Positions 36,273-48,945 are shown, counted from the first letter of the stretch. The stretch: DNA of 64,000 bases from Pseudorasbora parva (GCF_024679245.1 NC_090178.1:31283242-31347241); one strand, 5' to 3'. Program-made: numbers and translations. Notes: generated by a model from the letters alone, not told the origin.

Positions 36273-37214
36273 ATTATTAGAGTCATATTGTTTGTAATTT
36301 GCATTTTTTGCTAATTTCTAAAAACAAAGATACAATTAAAAATCTATATTATAATTATAAAATGACATTTAAAAATATTAAATCACTTGTATCATGAAAT
36401 AAGATTTTGGTCATCCCAACCTGTTCAGAAGTGAAAGGTTAGTGAATGATAACATGATTGATAATGTGATCTCTGTGAGGATGTCACACTGGCAGTTATT
36501 ACAGCAATAAGAGGAGGGAATGGGCAAAAACCAGGGCAGGAACATGCTGGCCAAATTAATTTTTAGTTAAAAAAAATAAAACAATGGATAATAAGTTCTG
36601 TTGTCATATTATTCATATTCATATGTTTTGTTTTTTACCGTGGTATCGATTTAGTATCGGTATCGAGGTATTTTAGTCTGGTATCGTATCAAAGTCATAA
36701 TTTTGGTATTGTGACAACACTAGTGTGGGGGATGTTTTCTTGGCACACTTTAGGCCCCTAAGTGCCAATTGGGCATCGTTTAAATGCCACAGCCTACCTG
36801 AGCACTGTTTCTGACCATGTCCATTCCTTTATGACCAGACCACCATGTACCCATCCTCTGACAGCTACTTCCAGCAGCATAATACATAATGTCACAAAGC
36901 TTGAATCATTTCAAATTGGTTTCTTGAACATGACAATGGTTTCACTGTAAAATGGCCCCCACAGTCACCAGATCTCAACCCAATAAAGAATATTTGGGAT
37001 GTGGTGGAACGGGAGCTTCGTGCCCTGGATGTGCATCCCACAAATCTCCATCAACTGTAAGATTCTATTCTATCAATATGGGCCAACATTTCTAAAGAAT
37101 GCTTTCAGCTCCATGTTGAATCAATGCCATGTAGAATTAAGGCAGTTCTGAAGGCGAAAGGGGGTCAAACACAGTATTAGTATGGTGTTCCTAATAATCC
37201 TTTCGGTAAGTGTA

Positions 37215-40200
37215 TAATGTCTTGTGCACTGACAACCATATAAACACGACGACTAAGCATACCTGTCACAGTTCTCCCCACCACAATGTTTAAAGTTTAT
37301 GGAACGCCCATTTGTGGAATTTGGTTATCAAAAATATTTTCGAACTTCCCAGTGGTAAACACAACATGAGAAGGTGTTCATGTGCAATTTTTACCTAGGA
37401 AACTCGTATTTACGATATTTCCGAGAGCATGTGAAAGCAGCACAAGTCCCTTTAAGGCAAGTAATTTCACTTGGCCATCTTTCAAACGTCTCTCGGGCAT
37501 TTATTTCAGTCAGCTCCTATCTCTTTGAATTGGGAAACATCAAATTCTTCTAAACTGTTCACCAAGCTTATAATTAAATTTCATATTTGAAAATCACCAA
37601 TGAAACCTGACAACAACCGTCTCATAAACTTTGATTTTAAACGCTCAAATCATGACCAAAAAAAAAAAAAAAAAATCATTTTTTCATGCTGGACCAGCCA
37701 ATGCGCATAAGCAGTCGTAAGTGCGTACCCCAGAACACTGACTGTTTCTTTAGGTTCTGGAGCTTCTAATGGCAGCTGCAGTGACTCAATGACTTTACTA
37801 ATCTTTTAAATAATTGGCTATTATTTAGAAGGTGGGACTTATTCTGCCATATTGCACTTTGCACTGATTCATAGGAATATAAAGCCTTCGCTTTTACTGG
37901 CTCTCTAAACTTCTGTAATTGGACAATTTCATTCATGGAATAAATTAATCACGTCTCTCTAATATATTTTAATAACAGCATCTGCAACTGAAAGCATTCA
38001 CTCTTGAGAAGTACATCCACACCACTAGGTGTCAATACAAAGTCCAAGATAATTATCATATCAGCTAGAGCTACAAATATAAAAATACTGAGGGCACCTT
38101 TGAGCAGAAGACATGCAAGGCACATCGGCTATGACAAATGTGTCTCTCTGGCCACCCTCCGCTTCCTTGACTCCCACATCAGAACCACTGGTGTTTTCTT
38201 GCTTGTTTATCTGATGTGCCTGACAGCTAATCTCTCTCCAACTTCCAACAATTGCACTTGTTGAGTGTAAAAAAAGGCAGAGGGGGGAAACTCTGACTGA
38301 TGAAATCAGTTAGTAGTTATCGTGCTAACCATTGCCTGTCGGATTCCTCTGCTTCGATTTAAAAGGGCATCCATTTCTGAAGAGGAAACCATGGGCAAGA
38401 AAAGAAAAGGCAGCCAGATAAACAATGACAATGGCCTTGTATTTTTCTTTGTCTTTTTACTTTTTGATAGAATGTTTAGAGCCAGTGAGAGCCGGCCTGG
38501 GGGAAACCTCTTAACCTTGTTGACACAGATGATAGAAAAGAGGAGCACTTATTTCAGAAGAAGTGCCTATTCTGGATGCTTTTATTCTGTGTATTGAATC
38601 CTGAACTGAAAGAAAATTCATGCATAAAAAAAGTATCAGTGTGTATTTGCAGCAGGGATGTTAATCAATTAAAAATGATTAATTATTTAAATCAAATTAA
38701 TAACATTAGAATTTGCTCTGAAATGCAAATACTAATTTGCATTTAGCAAAGTTCCTAAACAAAATATGATGTATTCTTGTGCACAATATTGGTCCATTTC
38801 CAGGGGCCTTTTCTAGCAGTATCATTCATGTTTAACTGAATTTCCCCTCTTTGACTTGCATGGAAACTTTTTACAACCGTTTTGCATTTTGCACGTGTGC
38901 CAGGTAAATACATTCTAGGCCATTTATAATTTTTCATTCTCTGAGCCCTTGCCTGTAAGCTGAAAAAAAAAACTAATAAAAAAAACAACTTTATCCTAAT
39001 ACCTTGAAATGTACTAAGCACTTTGTGTCTAACGTTACAAGGCAGATTTGCAAATCACTTCCAGAGAAACAAAATACCTCTCTCTTCTCTGATTCGAGTT
39101 ATGGAAAGACACTGGAAATCCCCACAACACGAATACAGATCCCACTTAGCAAGAGGAAGAGCTGTAATTACATGCTATGCTGCAGTCTGACAAGATGAGG
39201 TGTTTATACCTGAAAAAACATGCTGCCAATTATGTTTGCTACCAGGACCAGCCACGTAAACCAGCCTGACCTTAACCCCTCTCTGCGCCCCGCTGAGACA
39301 TATACGTGATAATGCATGCAATATACAGAGCATCAAACCCATCGTGCATACCACAACAGGAAAGAGCATTGTTCTTTCTTTTTTTTTTTTTTTGCTTTTC
39401 CCGTGTAGTAATTATGTACAGTATCAAAGGAAATGCAATCCAGGTAGAGTGCGTTTCATAACCTATAGATTTAGACCTGCTCCACCATTATCTCGAGCTA
39501 CCCATACTCTCCAGGCTGATTTTTCTTTCTCTTTCCATATTATTGATGACAGCAGCGAGCACACGGTTAGGCAGAGCTTTTGACGCTTGACCCTGCTCAG
39601 TAGTTGCTCTCTATTCATAGCCACTGATAGCTTTTTGTTTGTTATAACCACCCAATTTATGCCTCTCCGGATAACCGAGAGCATTGATTGACTGACAGAG
39701 GGTTCAACGCAGATTGCTGGAGGTGAGGAGTGCCTGTAATGGTTCTGCTCCTCCATGCATTAAAAACTGCAACACATCATCCAAATCACTTCGAATCTCA
39801 AATCGCACATTATTAAGTGCTCTGTCTATACTATGAGGAATCGATGGTATAATAATTGCATTTGTTTTCGCCCCAAAAGGAAAAAGGTTCATTACGCCTC
39901 GGCTCTCTGCGCGCCGTTGTGGGCAGATCATAGTACACCGTTCACTTTTTTTAGTTTTGTTTCTTTCTCTCTTCTAAATGTTCTCTAATCGTTAAGTTTT
40001 GTAGCACTGCATGCAGCTGTCAGATAAACTGAACACATCCTCCTACACTCTAATTGACCCAATCTCAGTTTCTTGTGACAAACAACATGACCCCATGGCC
40101 TCTGAAATTACTACTTTGACTGAAACCTAAAAAAAGAAATAATTGCTACTTTAATCCACTTATGCCATGCTCATGCGCTCATGAAGTTTGACTTTAATTT

Positions 40201-42100
40201 CATTGACACTACAAAAAGTTGCCAGGACTTAGTTTGGCAACAACGGTTCAAGATCTAAACGGGTGTAAAAGCGAGCCTTCAAAATAATTAACTCATTTTT
40301 GATGGCCAATATTTTTTTCCTTGATTGCAAATCAATGTAATCTATATTGCTGAATGGCATCAGGTTAAAGGGTCAATGATGTCCACGGTAAAGAAAAGGT
40401 AAAATCTCTCCAAAAGAATTAGCTTAAACGCATGCCAATTAAGTTCTTAGAAATTAAGTCTTTGTGTTCATGTTGGTTTCACATGGGTTTGAAAAACTTT
40501 TATACCAATTTAAAAACTCTTAAATTGTCACATGTAACCAAGTAAAAAGTAATACCGGTAATATACATTTCCTGCTGCGATACACTTAAATATGTTTTAT
40601 AAATATATTATATAAATATATAAATACCCCTTTTGAGGGAGCTTCACCACATGAAATTCAACCTGAAGTAACCATGCCTTGTTATAAAAAGGGTAAAATT
40701 ATGCAATTATTAGGAGACTTGTTGACCTTGACACACAGTCATAAGGGTCTTCAAGGATCTTCTCTAATTTCCGGTTTTAAATTGTATTAGTTGCACCACA
40801 CGATGGCAGTGAGTTGACTTGTTTTTCAAATGTTTATAACATTTTAACAACTTAAATAATTAAAAAAAGAGCATGATATCACTTACTCTAAAATCAAAAA
40901 TAAACGCCCAGTTATATCTCAACAAAAATCATTCACTTTTGCCTTCATATTCATCTTTGTCCATAACGCACTTGTTAGTGTATGTATGTGTGTGTGTGTT
41001 TGTCTTACTGGGACCACCCCTCCACTCCCTCTGGCTGTGTGTCACACTTAACAAGATTATCCCTGTGGGCTCCCGACACCCCTAACACCCCTGACCGCTC
41101 CCGCTGAGCCAATCACCCATGGTCCCATTCAAAGAAGAAGCCCTCTCTACGCCTCACACGGGGGCCATTCAGATCACAGACCATATGCATCTTGGTTACC
41201 GTCGAAGTCAATATGGAGCTCCTGTCTAACCTCTTAGCCAGAGTGCTTTAACCAAAGTCACCTCTTTAAAGAGAGAGGATGATGGGTAATAGATTCTCTA
41301 GAGACCTGTGAGGGGCTGCAAACGGTCAACGGGGCAGTGCTCTAACCATTAACCCTTGAGCGAATCTCACACCTCCGCACAATCACGGCTTGTTAAGAGC
41401 TATTTCAGGTCAAAAAACTCATCAGTTCTTCTTGACATCCGAGATTCCACCCGAGACTCTCATATCAAAGCGCTTGGACGCCGACGAGCTTGTTCGGTTA
41501 CATGCGTAACGACAGATCCTCCAGCCCCGCGTTATTCCTCCTCTGCGCTGATGTGAAGAGTCGAGCGTAAAATGGAAGCGATTTATTAACGAACCATTAG
41601 GGGCTGCTTTATAAATGCCCCTTCCCAGCATGCTCGGCGGGTGGTGTGGCCAGGCGGATTAGGCCATGCCGGTTTCGGTGACATGAGAAAGGAAGTTCCC
41701 CGCCGTGCGTGTGAAGAGCGGCAAGGGAAACACAAAGCAGGGGCCGCCCTTTCCCCCTGCTCGCTACAGGGCCCTGGGTTCCAGGGGCCTCACAATGGGC
41801 TGAAGGGACATGAATGAGCTGGCCAGGCCGGTGGCAGTGGAGGTGGCTGGGTGACAGGGTGTGAAAGGGGCCAAGGAAGAAGAATAGCACAATGGGCCAG
41901 ATAATGAGGTAGATTCCACGGGTCAGCAAAGCATTGCATTCACCTTCAGAGGTTCACACACACACACAGATACACACATACCTGTGGGACTCTTGCCGCC
42001 AGTTCTTCATTCACAAAAATCAGCCATGAGGTGTGTGAGAAAGTTCCCCCCCAAAAAAGATACGAGTCGGCCATGTATTGTGGCACCTCATAGGTTTGTT
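37215..42100. other. Long unique-looking stretch, candidate regulatory islands
   Basis: No transposon termini or target duplications are visible. Blocks at 38000-38600, 39000-39950 and 41040-41940 are less AT-rich and contain homeodomain-like taatta and gcccaatt type motifs. No coding exon is supported. 40500-40620 is AT-rich. A short tgtgtgtgtg run lies at 40986-41000. Confidence 0.35.
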
Positions 42101-42107
42101 TTCCAGT

Positions 42108-42305
42108 TCTGAATAAAGGTTCTTTATTGGCATCAATGGTTCCATGAAGACATTTTTGCATTAAAAAGGTAGTAGGTAGGCATAGTGGGAAAAGGTATTT
42201 TAGATTATTAAAATGTTATGAACACTTAAATTTCTTTTAAGAACTATTCACTAAAAGACCCTTTAGGGAACCCAAAATTGAAACCCCCCTTTTGGAACCT
42301 TTAGT
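42108..42305. repeat. Fragment of an 'aaggttctttattggcatc' DNA repeat
   Basis: The sequence aaaggttctttattggcatcaatggttccatgaag and the later 'aagaccctttagggaaccca' and 'ttttggaaccttt' segments form a loosely inverted, repetitive pattern that I recognise as a dispersed fish MITE. The ends are not precise. Confidence 0.55.
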
Positions 42306-43695
42306 TGATGATGCACATTTATTTGAACCAAATCGCTGCATCGTAACCAAATGCAATAAAAACAAGTAGTGACTTGCAGGACCAACAGTCATGACAATTA
42401 CCTGCAATTTGCGAAAGGAAAAACAAAATATTGGACTGCATTTCTGCACTGACAGATTGCCATCATGCTGTTTAGGACAAAGTGTGGCAGATCCAGTTTA
42501 ACCGACAAATCAGGCTGCAGTCTAAGCATAAGGGGAAGGATTAGCCAAACTGAATGGGTGAAAGAAACTCAAGGCTATCAAATAGCACATGTTCGTGCAG
42601 CGTGGTGCAAAATAGCCACATTAAGGGCTTTAGACAGGGCAATTGGCGCTTATAATGCTTTTAGTATGGAGCTTTTGTTATTCAGTTCAGTTCAGGTGAT
42701 TCCAAACAAGCTCTGAGCTGCCACATAGGAGCCGGGCGTTCAAATGGTTGTCATCCAACCGCCCTCATCGGTCTACTTCAGATAACCGAGTCACATTAAG
42801 TGCAACCCATCAAAATTAGACTCGGTCACTAGGAAGCGGCTGCCATCGGTATCATCATAATCCTGCTCGGAAACACAAGGGACGTTGCGGAGATGCCTAG
42901 ACATTGTGCTCTTCGGCTGGAGGGGCCATGAGATAATATGGAGAGACAAGATACGCCTCCTCACTCTAGACGGGGCCTTTACAGCGCTCTTAATCTAATT
43001 AAGTAAATAACTTTATAAGTGATCACCTCTGTGACAAAACACTACTGAGAAAGCTAATTTGCTTCTTCCCCAGTGCAACAGATAATGCTGTTTTATTACA
43101 CAAAGGTCACAAGGGAAATTAACTTCTCCCCAACAAGCAGATAAAAAGAGAATGCACAGGCACCCAGAATAACAAGTGCATACTGATTACATTCAACCCG
43201 GTGAGTCCCAGATGGGTTACAACAAGTGACCTTTCTCTAAGCTCCTACGAAAATGGGATATGCAAACTCACCAACAGCGCATGCGAGCCGGTGTTTATGG
43301 GTGAAGTAATAGGGAAAGGCAAGAACTACAAGGTAGATTGTAGGGATTGTTCATTTGACGGTGGAATAATTTCGAAGAAAAACGATTGTGTTTTTCCACA
43401 GAAAACACCTGAATGAATTGCATGGCTCCAGTGAATGCACAACAGGTTTCCCGCTCTTTTTTTGTGTGTGTTGAGTTTGTCTGATGTTTAGAGTGAGACA
43501 AATCCATGGTTGTAAAGTTATTGTCTTTGCTCACCTTGAAATGGAAGACGTTTAAACAAGAGTAAGAAACTATACAACCGTTTTCTGAGATTTGTGAAAA
43601 TTTTCTCACCGTCATTAGATAAAAAAATGCTCCAAGTTTGATTGAAACTGCTGATATATGTGCTTGAAATGTATGTAAATCTAGACAGATGAAAT
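42306..43695. other. Unique-looking stretch
   Basis: 42440-43180 has balanced composition and looks like conserved regulatory sequence (cagattgccatcatg, caattggcgcttataatgc). No gene or repeat boundary was found. Confidence 0.35.
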
Positions 43696-43699
43696 GTCC

Positions 43700-44935
43700 A
43701 TATCCAAAATGCAGTAAAACAGTAGGCTATTTTAAATTATTACAATTTCAAATAATTTTATATTTTAAAATGTAATGCATTCCTGTTGTGGCTGTAAGTC
43801 TTCAGTGTCACATGATCCTTCAGAAATCATTCTCATATGTTGATTTGATGCTCACTTCCTTAACATTATCAATGAAATAAACAGTTGTGCTACTTAATAT
43901 TTACTAGGGCTGTCACTTTTGTAAAAAAAAAAAAATGCAAAAAAAAAAAAGTGTTCACTGAATCGATTGTAAAATCGATTTTAAATGATGTTTTCATTTT
44001 CACTGCTAAATATACACTAAATATACACCAATCCATGGACAACTAACTGGCATTGGGATGAAATTAAAGAGGACGCTTAAGACGCACAAGTCAGCAATAT
44101 TTTTGGGTGGAAATGCCATAACATCAAAGAAAAACATTAGCTACTGTCTTCAACATGGCTGTGTTTACGATTTTAAATGCCAAACAAAAAAAACTAACAA
44201 AAACCTACGTAGGCGATTGTAACCTATGAAAAGAGGTTGAAAATAAAACTTTCACTAGCCTACATTGAATGTGAAGTTTGTGTGGATAAACACGCACGGC
44301 AGCTACATTATCCAAATCAGAGAAACATCTGTGGCAATCTAGTCTACAACAGGCCTGCATTTATGATTTAGAAAAAAAAGCTTTATTTGGGGCAGCCCTA
44401 TAACCATTTATTTCAGATAGACCTATATTTGATCCAGCATGTCACAAAGTGCATTTCAGGTTGAGAGTGCAGCGCTGAGTGGAATAAGCTTCAGAAATTA
44501 ACGGAATATTCAGAAAGGTGCTCCCTATTCTGGAGGAAATGGTGTAATACTGCTCATTCTTTCTACGCACACAGCAATCATCACAATATGACCTCATGTA
44601 GACTAAGTTTTAAAAACATAATTCAGCATATAAATAATACCTCCTGTTAATAACTTTTTTATTTGTTTAATTCATTTAAATATAATAATGTGCATATTTG
44701 GTTAAAATCGATTCCCTATTTTCATTTTCGAAACTTGTGTTGGTTGTTCCAATCGATTGTGCAATCGATTTCCAAACGTACAGTGACAGCCCTAATATTT
44801 ACATTGAAACTGTGATATAGAAAGTTCAAAAGAACCATTTTTATTTGAAATAGACATTAACCGTTTTTTTTTTTTTTTTTTTTTATCCCTTTGATTAAAG
44901 TGCATCCTCTCTGACCCCAAACTTATGACTGGTTG
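43700..44935 (+). repeat. Old dispersed repeat split by a hAT element
   Basis: Text before the hAT (ttcagtgtcacatgatccttcag, aacagttgtgctacttaat) and after it (cattgaaactgtgatatag, ctctgaccccaaacttatga) is one familiar cyprinid repeat in the normal order. The pieces join across the 8-bp target duplication. Orientation is by convention only. Confidence 0.65.
43897..44802. mobile_element. hAT non-autonomous element with perfect 8-bp TSD
   Basis: The element 43905-44794 has termini TAGGGCTGTCAC and GTGACAGCCCTA, a perfect 12-bp inverted pair. It is flanked by identical ATATTTAC at 43897-43904 and 44795-44802. Subterminal aatcgattgtaaaatcgatt and aatcgattgtgcaatcgatt palindromes sit on both sides. 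The 890-bp interior has no transposase frame. Confidence 0.95.
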
Positions 44936-44940
44936 TCCAT

Positions 44941-45123
44941 GTTCTGATGCAACTAACGATTATTTTAATAGTCGATTAGTTTGTCAATTGTTTTTCCGAT
45001 TAATCAGCTACAAAGCACCCCTCTTTATTTTAACAAAACCCACTATTCCACATCCTGGCATTGATCATGTACGTTTCTTGTATCGATTTTAGTGACTAGT
45101 TTTTATGCAGCCCTAATTCTGAT
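44941..45123. mobile_element. Short hAT remnant, left tip lost
   Basis: gcaactaacgatta..gtcgattag at the left and a right end tatgcagcccta at 45115 are typical of a fish hAT family. Flanks gttctgat (44941-44948) and attctgat (45116-45123) agree at 7 of 8, so a target duplication remains although the first bases of the left TIR are missing. Confidence 0.6.
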
Positions 45124-46002
45124 ATTATAATATTAATTTTAAATGTTATATTTTCATACTATTTATATATTCCTGTACATTTTAGTCTGTATTCAACATT
45201 TCACACTGTCAGGATCAGTGGGCAGACATTTTTTTTATATATAAATCTGATTGTAAAAAATCTAAATGGAGCTTTGGGGCTCCGAATGTGAAACTTTGCA
45301 GTGTCGTGACAAAATCTCCCTGAACTATTGCATGTTTCAATCAATGCAGGCTGGAGTAAATAAAAAAGCAGGGGGGAAGATTCACCGTCATTGATCGCGG
45401 CTCAACACAGACCCTGCTGACAATCTAGGGTTTGCGCCAGTAATGTCCGCAGTCATCGACAAAATCAATGAAACTCATCCTTTCAATAGCATCCAATTAT
45501 TAGCACAAAGTAAAGGCAGCCATCCCTGATAAATCACAAATACTTCATTGAGAAGACACTGACAAGATAAATGTTAATTGAAATGCAAATAATGATCAGC
45601 CTACAAACAAGCTGCACTGTGAACAGTCAAAAGAAATTTTCATGAAGATCAGGTGAAGTTTCATTACCTATCTATAATTAAATTATTATAAATTAAAATG
45701 CTTGTATCTTTCAAGACTAAAGTAATGAAAGTATATCTTCTCTAACCATTGCATGTGCGCCAGCTATTACCAAGCTGCGATTCTGGCAGGTGTGCAGCGA
45801 CATTCCACCCTTCACCACAAGTGATCTTGATAACAGAGTATATCTCCCATTCTAATCATCATTAATATCTCATCACGGTTTGTGTTAATTAAAAAAGCTA
45901 CAAGGCTGATGAGTGTTAAATGTGATGTGGTTGGATCTTATATTCATTTGCTTGGCTCATCCCATCTTTAGGTAATTTTATAAATGTGCCAAACGTAATC
46001 AG
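45124..46002. other. Unclassified stretch
   Basis: 45340-45960 looks single-copy and moderately balanced. No gene or repeat is identified. Confidence 0.35.
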
Positions 46003-46092
46003 ATAAAAAAAAATAAAAAAATAAAAGAAGGTTGCCAGACAAAGTTATCCTGAACTTTGTCTGGCAACTTTCTTTTATTTTTATTTTTTTAC
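46003..46092. repeat. Long hairpin with 6-base loop
   Basis: The left arm ends ..agaaggttgccagacaaagtt at 46046 and the right arm starts aactttgtctggcaactttct at 46053. About 30 bp pair with a single G-T mismatch, followed by A-rich against T-rich tails that extend pairing to about 40 bp. The loop is atcctg. Confidence 0.9.
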
Positions 46093-46539
46093 AGAACCAT
46101 TAAGCAAACCTGAAGAACATACAAAAACAAAAAACAACAGTTCAGATATTATTATAGTTCATCTTGCTTCTGCAAACTTTTGATCTGCACTGCAGTCATA
46201 GATCTTTCTCAAAGTTTAATATGAAGATGTGGAATATTTCATTTTGTCCACTTTTATTGTGTAAAGGTTGGAAATTTAATAGTTGAAGAAAAGAAATCAA
46301 TAATTTAGCTTTTAAGTCATTATTTTTTACATATTGAATATTGGTCAATAATTAGCAAGGCAAGGAAAGGCATTTTAATTCTAAAGCATATTTAATAAAG
46401 CGACAGCTGACCAAAGTGCTGAACAATCTATAATTTGTACAGTAAAGTAAAAAAACTTGTAAAAAGGAGAGAATCTAATATAAAAACTAAATACATAAAA
46501 CTGACAAAAAAGACAAACTAATAAGATTACATTGATTCA

Positions 46540-48298
46540 AGCAAGTGAAAAAAGATGTCTTTAGTGCAAATTTAAAACTTTCCTTATGTGGACCGACAGA
46601 TCTTTCCAAACCCGTGGGATAGCAACATAAAAGGCACAATCTCAATTTAATTTAATTACTAAAGACCTAAAGGGCCTAGAGCATTTCCGATGGAGAAGCA
46701 AATATGAGATATATTGTGGTGCCTGGCCGTAACAAAACCTTAAATGTAATATTCAACCGGCAGCCAGTTACGGCAGCCAAAAATTACAATTTCAGTTGAG
46801 GAGTCATTCAATGTTAAAAATTAGCTGCCAGCCAGCATCTAACCTCTCAGCAAGACAGTTTAACCGAGTGTTTCTGTCCTAAGGTATCCTCATGTTTCAA
46901 AGGGAAGTACACCTGAGTATCATCGGTGTAAAAATGGTAAGGAATATTATGCTTTCGAAAAATCGAGTCAAAAGGGAGCAAATACAGTGAAAAAATAGCG
47001 GGCCCAAAATAGATCCCAGTGGTACACCACATGTTAATGGTGCAGAAGAAGAGGATAAGTTTGCAACCTTCACAGAGAAACAAATGCTGTATCAGAGGAT
47101 TTGAACCAATTCAATGCAGTGCCTTGAACTGCTATACACCCACTCAACCATTCAAGAAAGATAGCATGGTCAAGTGTCAAAAGCTGTACTGAGGTCCAAA
47201 AGGACCAGAATAAAACAGTTACTGAATCCTAAACTATCAAAAGATCTACTATGCAGATCTGTACTATGATATTACCTAAAACCAGACTGAAATGTCTAAT
47301 AAGTTATTCTCACTTAAAAAAAATTCAATTGATGAAGGACTTTTTCCATTACTTTTAATAAGAATGGTAATGATGGGATTGGACGATAGTTCTCCAAAAT
47401 GTAAGGGTCTGACTCTGAACTGATCTTTTTAAGTGGATTAATTACTGCATGTTTTAAAATTAGTGGAACAGTGCCTTGAGGCTACTATTTATTATTGTTA
47501 AAAGGTTCAACGACACCCAGCACTTCCCTAAGACGACCAGGAGGCATCACATCCAGGGAGCAAGAAAAAAAGCTTCATTTTATGGAGAACATTCACAAGA
47601 AAGGAAGAAGAAATAGCCTTAAAATCAGTAAAAGGGTTTCTTCAGTGATTTAGTATTACGCTTTGTATTTAAAAGGATTCATTAATGTAGTAGTAATGTG
47701 AAATCATTTGAATATACTCCCTGGTTTCTACTGATACAAAGCCATATGCTAAAATCGCTAAAGTAACCCATTAAGCATGCTGAACATGGGTCGATAACGG
47801 ATGAATTCATATTTTAAATTTAGGGATTGATGATCAAATCAAGTATTGATTTTACCAACAAAAAACTTCAAAAACTTATCACAGATTGTAGGTGTAGCAT
47901 CAGAAAAAGAAAGCATAGTAGGATAAAGTACATTATGTATTGTACTAAACAAAACCTTTGGGCTGTGTCCATGTTTTAATATCAAATTAGAAAAATATTT
48001 ATTTAATACTTGCAGCCTTAACAGCATGTTGGTAGTCACCATGCAATCCCTCATTATTTTTTAGGATATTTGGAGCCTATCTTTCTTCCACTTTCTTTTG
48101 GCTTTCCTCCATTCCTGTTTGGCAGCACAAGTTATTAAGCCAAGGTTGCGTTTGTAATTTGGGTTTCTTAATTTTTTAAAAGGTGCCACAGTCTCCAAAA
48201 CATTGCCACATAGTGTTAAAATGAGAAAGTTGCTCTTCAACAGATTGCTCTGAGAAAGAAGACACAGCAGGGCTAACGTCCCTAACAAAAGCTAGCTA
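46540..48298 (-). mobile_element. L2-type LINE relic, 5'-truncated
   Basis: A minus-strand non-LTR retrotransposon remnant. It is recognised by reverse transcriptase motifs in the right order along the minus strand over 1.4 kb. There is no endonuclease domain: the relic stops where the TTAA element begins at 48299. The L2/CR1-like assignment rests on the motif wording (LVLLDLS..FDT, GV..GSILGP, Y.DDTQ). Confidence 0.78.
46850..48290 (-). pseudogene. LINE reverse transcriptase pseudogene
   Basis: In minus-strand order the fragments are: a basic stretch (RRKAKRKWKK type, about 48120); a pre-RT segment with SFSDATPTICDKFLKFFVGK (about 47850-47930); SSESDPYILENYRPI-like text near 47390-47420; motif A ILVLLDLSTAFDT at 47172-47218, followed by a stop; motif B around 47000-47035 (GVPLGSILGP); and the catalytic motif as FYTDDTQVYFPL at about 46905-46940, where the usual YADD reads YTDD. 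The pieces fall in different frames and stops are frequent. The catalytic aspartates remain visible. It would have made an enzyme for target-primed reverse transcription, but is defunct. Confidence 0.78.
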
Positions 48299-48945
48299 TT
48301 AAATGCACAATATGTACAAAATTTGGATTTAAATATCCAAAAAACACTTAACAGTGCTATATATTTTGTTGACTTGTGTACTTACATTGTCCCAAATGTT
48401 TCCAAGAATCTTTAAATCCAGAGAAATAAGTAACTTTAACCAGGACATGGATCGTGTCCATGCGTCTTCTATCAAAGACATCATATCCACGTTAACCTCA
48501 GTTTTTTAATTTTGTAGAAACCATGGAAACACCAAAGAAGACGCTTTAATATATAAGACAGATGAGCAGCTGTGTGTATACATTCATTGTCAGAAAATGA
48601 ATCATTGTTATATAGCTTAACACAGCGAGTCTTATTGTTTAAATCTTATTTTCTTGATTTACCGCGAGTAGTACCATGATTTACCATGTCTAATATCAAT
48701 ATAGGTCACAACAAGTGTGTGCAACAAGTGTCTCATTATCTGCCAAGTGAACACTTTCAAAATGATCTGCTCTCAAAACACTCTAAAATAATGTATATAA
48801 AACAGCGCTGCGTACGCAAGACTGGAAGAGGTATTCTTTGGCATAATAAAAGCTCTGTGAAATCAAGGCATCATCAAGCTACACCTCTGTTTTGAATAAG
48901 TGACCTCTAGCGACAAAAAAATAAAATAACATATTTTGGCTTTAA
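48299..48945. mobile_element. TTAA-bounded element, 'ctctagaggtc' family, copy 1
   Basis: Bounded by TTAA at 48299-48302 and 48942-48945. Interior blocks 'atattttgttgacttg..gtacttac' and 'cccaaatgtttccaa' match 52950-52995, and 'cctctagcgac' near its right end matches the family end. Orientation is the same as copy 2. The termini are diverged. Confidence 0.72.

Larger units (their letters stand above)
31353..36722. mobile_element. Relic inserted in the Tc1 element, possibly hAT
   Basis: The right end reads ..aattttggtattgtgacaacacta at 36722, preceded by repeated gtatcg motifs. I recognise this as a fish hAT terminus. The expected mirror terminus is not visible at the left junction near 31353, so the left end is lost or rearranged. 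The relic carries the 186-bp tandem duplication, the hAT at 31804-33110 and the LTR element at 33381-36272. Confidence 0.45.
30787..37180 (+). pseudogene. Tc1-like transposase pseudogene, interrupted
   Basis: The N-terminal helix-turn-helix opens at the ATG at 30787 (MGKKSDLSNFERGMVVGARQ) and is shifted near 30960. It continues in other frames as ADRRATLTEITTRYNRG and, near 31225-31345, with the segment around the first catalytic aspartate (SDGRVRIWRKQNENM region, frame-broken). The rest resumes after the nested elements, from about 36730 (GDVFLAH) to the stop at 37178-37180. In that part the second catalytic aspartate is replaced by histidine (YFQQHNT, then a stop) and the glutamate by lysine (SPDLNPIKNIW). 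With lost catalytic residues, stops, frameshifts and a large insertion, this copy is dead. Confidence 0.88.
30661..37212 (+). mobile_element. Tc1-like transposon split by nested insertions
   Basis: Left terminus cactcacctaaagggttatt at 30661, right terminus aatcctttcggtaagtg ending at 37212, TA on both sides (30659-30660, 37213-37214). The original Tc1 sequence is present as 30661 to about 31352 and about 36725 to 37212, together about 1.2 kb. Some 5.4 kb of other elements lie in between. The terminal text matches a well-known fish Tc1 group. Confidence 0.9.
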
